39,818 nt of DNA from contig CAZLUP010000042.1 of NCBI GenBank assembly GCA_964562685.1, positions 1 to 39,818 on the forward strand, given 5' to 3'. Shown here piece after piece: positions 33,915 to 39,818 of the stretch. A program made the position numbers and the translations under genes. The DNA is from Stanieria sp964562685. Its GTDB lineage: Bacteria; Cyanobacteriota; Cyanobacteriia; Cyanobacteriales; Xenococcaceae. Position 1 is the first letter of the stretch, and the number at the start of each line of letters is the position of its first letter. The notes under the pieces are model-generated. The model had not been told where the DNA came from and made no database searches. It worked only from the letters and a program-made list of their open reading frames with translations.

Positions 33915-36347
33915 ATGACTATCGATTTAAATGGTAAAAATTTTGATGTTGTTCTAGAGCCTTTATATATAGATGAAAAATTAAGCGTTGATTTTACTAT
34001 CGCTAATAATCAAGCAGATCCGACAGACGAGTTTAATGTTGAACTTTATCTTTCTGATGATGATGTTATTGGCACTGACGATGTTCTTTTAGGCTCTTAT
34101 CAAATAGATAGTCTAGCTGGTAATAGTGAAACTACTTTATCAATTACTGATATCAACTTACCTGCTTTTGATAATCCTTTGTGGGCAAAAGGTAAAAGTG
34201 ATTATTACTTTGGCATGATTATTGATAGTCAGAATGAAGTTGCTGAAACTGACGAAACAAATAATAGTAATACTGCTCAGTATTTTGACTCTGACAAGGT
34301 TCAAATGAACTTTCTTAAAAGTTCGTCGTTTAATATTATCGAAGAGTCTCTCCAATCTGGAAATACAGTTAATCTTGAATTTAGCATTGAGAACCTCAGC
34401 CAAATAGCAGCAAAGAATACGATTCTCGATTTTTATCTTTCTGTCAATGACAATATTTCTACTGGTGACCTAAAACTAGGTTCTTATACAATCCCTAATT
34501 TAGCAGGAAACAGCGATACAGGAGTTCTTTCCACTTCCTTTGTTTTACCTCCTGAAACAGATCGTTTTTGGCGACCTCAGGGCGTAGGAAATTACTACAT
34601 CGGGATGTTTGTTGATGGTGTCTTTAGAAATGATACCTCTCCCAATCATAATGTTGCTAACTTGGATAGTGTTGAGGTTAATATTCCCAATTTAGTAGAC
34701 TTAGCTAGTGAGTCATTTAATGTAGTTGTTGAACCACTAACTTCAGGAGACAATTTTGCGATTGACTTTAGCATCGCTAATCTCCAAGGCGGTACGGCTG
34801 GTAAGTTTACCGTTGATTTTTATATTTCTACTAATGATTGGATTTCTAAGTATGATTATAAGCTAGGTTCTTATGAGATTGAAAGTTTAGCTGGTCATAG
34901 TAGTACAGGCAATTTAACTACTCATTTTACCTTACCTTCAGAGTTAGAAAATTTTTGGAAGTTTCAAGGTAACGGTACTTACTATGTTGGGATGATCGTT
35001 AACCAAAAAGAAGAATTTGTTAACGAAGAGCTTTATCGTCTCAATAACAGTAATAATGGTGAATATATTGACTACGATGGAGTCGAAGTGTCTGTTCCTC
35101 CTCTGGTTAATTTAGTTCCTCAATTTTTTAATGTCATCGAAGATACTTATACTCCTGGAACAACTGTCAATGTTGAGTTTGGCGTTTATAACCAAAACAT
35201 CGGCACTGCAAACGACTTTAATGTAGACTTTTACATCTCTACAAATCAGTATATTTCTACTGATGATGCTTATCTGGGTTCTTATAATATCTCTCAACTC
35301 ACTGGTTACAATAGCACAGGTAAATTAACTACTACCCTTGACTTGCCTTCTTTCTTAAAATCAGGAACCGATTATTACATCGGAATGATTGTCGACCGCG
35401 AAAATAAAATCATTGAAACTAGAGAATTTAATTCTGGACCAAACTTTAATCAAGAGTTTTTACTCTATGATGGCTCAGATTCTGTTGCTGAAACTGCTGC
35501 TAACAAAGCAGATTTAGTAGGGCAGACTTTTGATATTAATCCAGAAAATTTGGTGGCTGGCAATCCAGTAAATCTTGATTTTAGTATTTATAATCGCAGA
35601 GACACCGATGCTGGGACTTTTACGGTCGACTTTTATCTGTCTAACAATAACTATATCTCTACAGGAGATAAAAAAATTGGTTCTTATACCATTAATAGCC
35701 TCAAGGGTTTGAGTAGTACTGGCAAATTGAATACTTCGTTTATCCTACCTTCTGGTGTAGATAAGTTTTGGTCAACTAAAGGCAATGGCACTTACTATAT
35801 TGGTGCAATTGTTGACAGCAAAAACCAAATTGACGAATTTTCTGAAACCAATAATGCTAATCAACAAGAATTAATTGATTTTGATGGAGTAGAAGTTATT
35901 TATGACCAATCAGACTTACAAGCTTTCAGTTTTGACGTTGTCCAAGATACTTTAGTCAGTGGTGATAGTTTTGAGATTAAGTATGAAGTTACTAATCAAT
36001 CAGTAACCAGTGCCAATCAATTTGCGGTTGGTTTCTATCTCTTTACTGAAGATTATTTAACTACTCACGAGCAATTGTCTATTGGTGATGTACCTTCAAT
36101 TTATCCCCTTCATGGAGATCGCGATTCTTTGCTGATTAATCTTGATGCTAAAACTACTACTGGTGAAATGACTACTTCTGTAGATTTACCTACTGAATGG
36201 GATGTTTTCTCAACTTATGGAGATGGTTATTACTACATTGGTATGGTAGTCGATCAATGGGACGATGTCTTAGAAGGCAATGAAAATAACAATAGCTTGC
36301 AAGGTGAATTGATTGACTATGAAAAAGTTTATATCGATGTCATCTAA
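33915..36347 (+). CDS. Large protein of six CARDB-like repeats
   Basis: An 810-residue protein built of about six repeats of 120-140 residues (about 5-130, 135-257, 260-392, 396-525, 533-652, 655-810). Each reads roughly: SFNVVxExLxSGxxxxxDFSIxN, VDFYxSxNxxISxxDxxLGSYxIxSLAG, SxTGxLxTxFxLP, GxYYIGMIVDxxNExxExxExNN. This is the pattern of CARDB (cell-adhesion-related) immunoglobulin-like domains, usually on secreted or surface proteins, and the many Asp/Asn suggest calcium binding. There is no N-terminal signal peptide, so either it leaves by another route (such as type I export) or the true N-terminus is lost. It ends near a HIP1-based hairpin shared with natB-like gene. Confidence 0.75.
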   Translation: MTIDLNGKNFDVVLEPLYIDEKLSVDFTIANNQADPTDEFNVELYLSDDDVIGTDDVLLGSYQIDSLAGNSETTLSITDINLPAFDNPLWAKGKSDYYFGMIIDSQNEVAETDETNNSNTAQYFDSDKVQMNFLKSSSFNIIEESLQSGNTVNLEFSIENLSQIAAKNTILDFYLSVNDNISTGDLKLGSYTIPNLAGNSDTGVLSTSFVLPPETDRFWRPQGVGNYYIGMFVDGVFRNDTSPNHNVANLDSVEVNIPNLVDLASESFNVVVEPLTSGDNFAIDFSIANLQGGTAGKFTVDFYISTNDWISKYDYKLGSYEIESLAGHSSTGNLTTHFTLPSELENFWKFQGNGTYYVGMIVNQKEEFVNEELYRLNNSNNGEYIDYDGVEVSVPPLVNLVPQFFNVIEDTYTPGTTVNVEFGVYNQNIGTANDFNVDFYISTNQYISTDDAYLGSYNISQLTGYNSTGKLTTTLDLPSFLKSGTDYYIGMIVDRENKIIETREFNSGPNFNQEFLLYDGSDSVAETAANKADLVGQTFDINPENLVAGNPVNLDFSIYNRRDTDAGTFTVDFYLSNNNYISTGDKKIGSYTINSLKGLSSTGKLNTSFILPSGVDKFWSTKGNGTYYIGAIVDSKNQIDEFSETNNANQQELIDFDGVEVIYDQSDLQAFSFDVVQDTLVSGDSFEIKYEVTNQSVTSANQFAVGFYLFTEDYLTTHEQLSIGDVPSIYPLHGDRDSLLINLDAKTTTGEMTTSVDLPTEWDVFSTYGDGYYYIGMVVDQWDDVLEGNENNNSLQGELIDYEKVYIDVI

Positions 36348-36362
36348 CTGAAGAAATTGACG

Positions 36363-36402
36363 AAAAGCGATCGCTCTTAGCTAGTTAAAAGCGATCGCTT
36401 TT
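36363..36402. terminator. Two-way terminator hairpin made of two HIP1 sites
   Basis: AAAAGCGATCGCT (36363-36375) and AGCGATCGCTTTT (36390-36402) form a 13-pair stem with a 14-base loop. A run of A precedes it and a run of T follows, so it can end transcription from both the CARDB gene and the convergent substrate-binding protein gene. Each arm itself is the HIP1 octamer. Confidence 0.7.
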
Positions 36403-36414
36403 GGTTAACAATAA

Positions 36415-37725
36415 TTATTCAGCAGCAGGATTAACTTTATCAATTACTTCCAAACTACCGTCATCATTAACTTTCCAAACATCATAACTCCCCACCACAT
36501 CCCCATTAGCATCAATATCGACATTTCCACTAGCCCCTTGATAATTAATATCCTCACCTTGGCGGACTAGTTCCATCGCCTGACAAGGATCGGTAACTTC
36601 TGTACCAGGTGCATTAGCTACCTCAGTAATTTTACTTTTAATACCTTCTCCTGTATTGGCATCCGCAGCTTCCGCAGCTAGCATCATTAATACGGTTGCA
36701 TCCCAAGTATGAGGAACATAGGCAGTTATTGCTTGACCTGTTTTTTCTTTCCAAACAGCAGTAAAGTCAGCCAAAGCTTGACCATCTGCGCCTGGTACTG
36801 TTCCTAAAGCCCCAGCAATAATTGATTTTCCGTCTCCTGTTTTACCAACTTGGCGCACGAAATCTTCTGAATAAACACCGTCTGTCAGTAAAACTGTTAC
36901 TCCTTCGCTTAATCCCTGTTCAAATGCAGATTTAAGTAGCACACTACCAGTTTCTGCATATAAAACTGCGGCTACCGCATCGGGTTTAGTCCCAAAAGCA
37001 GCTTTGGCTTCACTATCTAAAGTAGCTGCTTTAGGATCGTAACGAACAGGTTTGTTGGCATCGGTTATTTTTCCTCCAGCTTTTTCAAAAGCTTGTACAA
37101 ATTCTTTTTCAAATCCAACCCCATAATCATTATTAATGACTACGGTAGCTACGTTTTTAAATCCTTGTTTATTCGCTAAAACTGCTAAAGCTTGCGCTTG
37201 ATAATTGTCGGGAGGGGCTGTTCGCGCCCAATAACCGTTAAATTCTCCATTTTTTGCCCTCTCAGTAAAAACAGGACTAGTACTACCAGGCGAGACTAAC
37301 ATTACTTGATTTCTGACAGCTACATCGACTGCTGCACTAGAAACACTACTAGCAAACGAACCTACTACTCCAGCTACTCGATCTACTTCTGCTAATTTAG
37401 TCATCGCAGTACTACCCACACTAGGATCGGTTTGATCGTCTTCAGTAATCAAACTGACTGATGCTTGATTGACTCCACCACAGGCATTGATAGTATCTAC
37501 AGCTAATTGGGCTGCGACTGGCATATTTTTTCCAATCGACGACAAGTCACCTGTGACTGGAACTAAAGTTCCTAGTTTTAATCCTTTACCGCTACTTTGA
37601 TTACTAGTTTGACCTGTAGTTTCTCCCCCAGAATTAGTATTTTGACAAGCAGTGGTTATGGAACTAAGAACGATTAAGGTTAAAGTAAATCCAACTAAAG
37701 ATTTGCAGCGAGAGACTATATTCAT
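36415..37725 (-). CDS. Branched-chain/neutral amino acid ABC transporter substrate-binding lipoprotein (LivK/NatB-like)
   Basis: A 436-residue periplasmic binding protein of the Leu/Ile/Val (type I fold) family. Residues 1-27 are a lipoprotein signal with the lipobox TTAC (24-27), so Cys27 should be acylated. LGTLVPVTGDLSSIGKNMPVAAQLAVDTINACGG (about 52-85) is typical, as are EDDQTDPSVGSTAMTKLAEVDRVAGVVGSFASSVSSAAVDVAVRNQVMLVSPGSTSP and VVINNDYGVGFEKEFVQAFEKAGGKI. It resembles NatB of the cyanobacterial Nat-I neutral amino acid uptake system. No permease or ATPase gene is adjacent. The exact substrate is not set by what I can see. Confidence 0.9.
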   Translation of the reverse strand: MNIVSRCKSLVGFTLTLIVLSSITTACQNTNSGGETTGQTSNQSSGKGLKLGTLVPVTGDLSSIGKNMPVAAQLAVDTINACGGVNQASVSLITEDDQTDPSVGSTAMTKLAEVDRVAGVVGSFASSVSSAAVDVAVRNQVMLVSPGSTSPVFTERAKNGEFNGYWARTAPPDNYQAQALAVLANKQGFKNVATVVINNDYGVGFEKEFVQAFEKAGGKITDANKPVRYDPKAATLDSEAKAAFGTKPDAVAAVLYAETGSVLLKSAFEQGLSEGVTVLLTDGVYSEDFVRQVGKTGDGKSIIAGALGTVPGADGQALADFTAVWKEKTGQAITAYVPHTWDATVLMMLAAEAADANTGEGIKSKITEVANAPGTEVTDPCQAMELVRQGEDINYQGASGNVDIDANGDVVGSYDVWKVNDDGSLEVIDKVNPAAE

Positions 37726-38245
37726 TTTGCTGTTTTTCTCCTCACAAGACTAATTGAGTTGACACAGATTGTAACGAAAATTTTTACCTAGATTGAGACT
37801 GGCATGATTATTCTGTTCAAAAGCAGTAAAACCGCCTTTGTCTTCACGGTGACCACTTTCAATGGTTACTGTTTAGTCTTAAGAAGGGAAAATCTTAATT
37901 ATTATTTTTAAACTTAAATGCTTTGTTTGGCAACGAAGAGGGTATGACGGATCAGAACATAAGATAATAAATCTTGTAGATTGCGATCGCTTTTGAACCG
38001 ACTGTCAATGACTCTAAAGTCGAAGGTACTCCGCTTATGATAGATGGAACGGGGCTGACAAGCTCTTTGACTGCTTCGACTTCGTCAATTGCTTATTTAA
38101 TTTATGACTAAGGAAGCTAGAAGCTATATCCTATATTTTTTATGGGCAAAGTCGGACTCGAAGCTTATTTAAATGCCTGAAAGCCTTATTATTTCATTAG
38201 TTTCTCAAAATTCGTTCACCAACTAAAAGAACAAGTGAGCGAAAA
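37726..38245. other. 520-base gap before the integrase
   Basis: No gene is convincing, and no tRNA or obvious att direct repeat is seen. The right end contains a direct repeat GTGAGCGAAAA at 38235-38245 and 38246-38256, the second copy of which supplies the GTG start of the integrase frame. An unassigned patch of higher GC lies near 38020-38090. If the integrase marks an element end, the boundary should lie somewhere in this gap. Confidence 0.45.
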
Positions 38246-39742
38246 GTGAGCGAAAAAAAGAAAGTCTCAAGTGACGGCATAATCCCCGATGATGGTACTT
38301 ATTTAGGAAGCAAAAAAGGTAAAGCTCTAAGAGAGCAAAGACTACAGGAGGGCTTCGATAAAACATGGTCAAGTCAAAAGATACTACTCAAGGATAGTCA
38401 AGTCAAACTGTACAAAGACAAAGCCAGTATCGGCTTACAATGGCAGTCTTACATCGGTTATGACGGTTCTACACTAGCTAGCCCTAATCGGGTTAAAAGG
38501 TCACTAAACAATCTAGGTAGAGGCAAGTTTCCTCATACCGCTGAATCTGTTAATCGTGCTATTGCGATCGCAAAAGAAATTGACCTAAAAATCAAAGCCA
38601 ATAGCTTTAACTGGTTAGATTATCCTCAATGACTACCTAATGAGCTTAAACCCAAAAAAATAGAATCTGAAAAGCCTAAAACTATTGAGGAGTGGATTAA
38701 AGAATATGAGGCTGATTACTGGTCAAGAAAGACTCAAGATAAAACAAGTGAGCAGCATTTCAGAGACAAAGCAAACTGGAGGCAAGGAATAGCTTTTTAT
38801 CTGAACAAGATACCTGACAAAACAACCATACCAAGCAAGGAAGTATTTGATGAAGTATGCAAAAGCTATCCTAAGTCAAGGAAAAGAAATGACTGTTGTA
38901 GTGTAATCAAAAGGTTTGCTCAGTTTTGCGGTTTAACTGACTACGACAATAAACAATTTAGGCTAAAGAAGAGTCAAATTGAAGTGAAAGCTAAAAAGCC
39001 TAAAAGACAGCTATCTGAGGCTGAAATACTCGAATGGTATAACAAGTTCCCTGAGTGGGCTGGATTAGTCCATAACCCAAGTGAGTGGCAATTATGGCAG
39101 TGGATGTACGCTATGCAAGCTACTTACGGTTTTAGAAATCACGAAGTATTTAACATCTACAACTTAGATTGCGAATACACAGATAAACACGGTAAGACAC
39201 ATCATCCATTTATCGATCCAATAGCCAATCCTAGGGGAATTATTTACACCGAGGGTAAAGGCGTTAAACGTGCAGCGTTCTTACCTCAGCCTAGAAAATG
39301 GTTAAATGATTTCAATCTAAGGCAACCTCCACAAGACTATTGGAATTTTATAAACAGTATCAAGGGACTAAACGGCTATGAACAAGCTAAGGCTAAAAAT
39401 AATAAATTACGCAACTATGAGCATTTTCTTTGGAGACACAATTTTACTTTTACTGCTTACAACCTACGTCACGCTTATAACGTCAAATCTCACGGACTCG
39501 GAATACCAGTAACACTTATAGCTCAAAATTTGGGTCATAACGTCCTACAGAACACTACAACCTATCTAGAAACTATGGGGTTACAATCTGCTCTAGACGC
39601 CTTAGAACAATGGGAAAAAAGACAGGAAAACATCAAAGATAGCGAATCATTCCTAGAGACACAAATAGAGCTTTTAAGGCAGGAAAACGAGCGACTTAAA
39701 GCTATCCTCCAACAGTTACTAGAGAGCATCAAGAAGGAATAG
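38246..39742 (+). pseudogene. Tyrosine recombinase (site-specific integrase) split by one in-frame TGA
   Basis: A single reading frame runs from GTG 38246 to 39742, broken only by TGA at 38630-38632 (codon 129). The first part (128 codons) is the N-terminal arm-type domain; codons 130-246 (LPNELKPKKIESEKPKTIEEWIKEYEADYW onward) are a core-binding domain, and the catalytic domain follows. Catalytic residues are present: Arg297 in ATYGFRNHE, a lysine in the GKGVKR hairpin, Arg408 in YNLRHAY (the usual His is Tyr405), His431 in LGHNV and the nucleophile Tyr440. The last 50 residues are a Glu/Gln-rich coiled coil. It is either a pseudogene or a gene read by UGA suppression. It should mark an integrated element lying to the right. 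Confidence 0.8.
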
Positions 39743-39763
39743 TTTGATTACATAGGAACATAT

Positions 39764-39789
39764 GGGTAGCTTAACGGCTATCCTTTTTT
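39764..39789 (+). terminator. Rho-independent terminator after the integrase
   Basis: GGGTAGC (39764-39770) pairs with GCTATCC (39777-39783), one G-T, loop TTAACG, then six T (39784-39789). It lies 22 bases after the integrase stop. Confidence 0.85.
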
Positions 39790-39818
39790 GTCTGTCGTTA
39801 GCTCAAAGTATGGTAGCA

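Noticed and set aside
38020..38090. tRNA gene as integrase attachment target
   Set aside because: A GC-richer patch, but no cloverleaf, no TTCGA-type T loop and no acceptor stem could be found.
38984..39742. Independent integrase gene starting at GTG 38984
   Set aside because: The same frame is open and protein-like for 117 codons upstream, so 38984 is an internal codon; restart there is possible but not the simplest reading.

Overview
The window is cyanobacterial chromosome: AT-rich, with many copies of the HIP1 octamer GCGATCGC, and with cyanobacterial families such as a PucC/BCD-type transporter, a PAP/fibrillin-like protein, a SulA/GC1-type epimerase, a four-ACT aspartokinase and a GroEL2-type chaperonin. 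Gene content and the mix of short interspersed and heptamer repeats would suit a Pleurocapsales/Chroococcales-type genome, but the genus cannot be fixed from sequence alone. No rRNA, tRNA or CRISPR array was recognised.

Layout. 1-5.9 kb is an eroding region: a glutamate-cysteine-ligase-type gene cut off beside a hairpin resembling an IS200/IS605 end, a two-gene unit (PucC-like transporter, DUF1838), a GT39-like glycosyltransferase that has lost its middle, a TIGR01777 epimerase and a scrap of a GGDEF-EAL gene. 5.9-10.1 kb has an SPFH protein, then a minus-strand cluster resembling a defence island: SF2 helicase of the type linked to DNA phosphorothioation restriction, an ABC-class AAA ATPase, and a translationally coupled DUF4276/TOPRIM-like protein. 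10.1-15.6 kb has an FAD oxidoreductase, a secreted double Tudor-knot-like protein, a fused dipeptide-type ABC ATPase and a J-domain/pentapeptide-repeat protein.

15.7-23.5 kb is mostly housekeeping: NDP-sugar pyrophosphorylase, scpA, holB, an unlisted 42-residue membrane protein, a sulfatase and lysC. 23.7-26.8 kb is accessory: a VapBC-type toxin-antitoxin pair with a candidate operator, a protein resembling a catalytically altered uracil-DNA glycosylase, and small unknowns. 27-33.6 kb has a Tat-type manganese superoxide dismutase, a fibrillin-like protein, prolyl oligopeptidase, groEL2 behind a perfect CIRCE, and aroE. 33.9-39.8 kb has a six-repeat CARDB-like protein, a NatB/LivK-like lipoprotein, and a tyrosine recombinase split by one in-frame TGA, which probably marks the edge of an integrated element continuing beyond the window.

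The most promising candidate for an under-described system is the helicase-ATPase-DUF4276 cluster (6875-10116). Second is the UDG-like protein beside the toxin-antitoxin pair. Family names rest on recognition of motifs and protein character, since no searches could be run.
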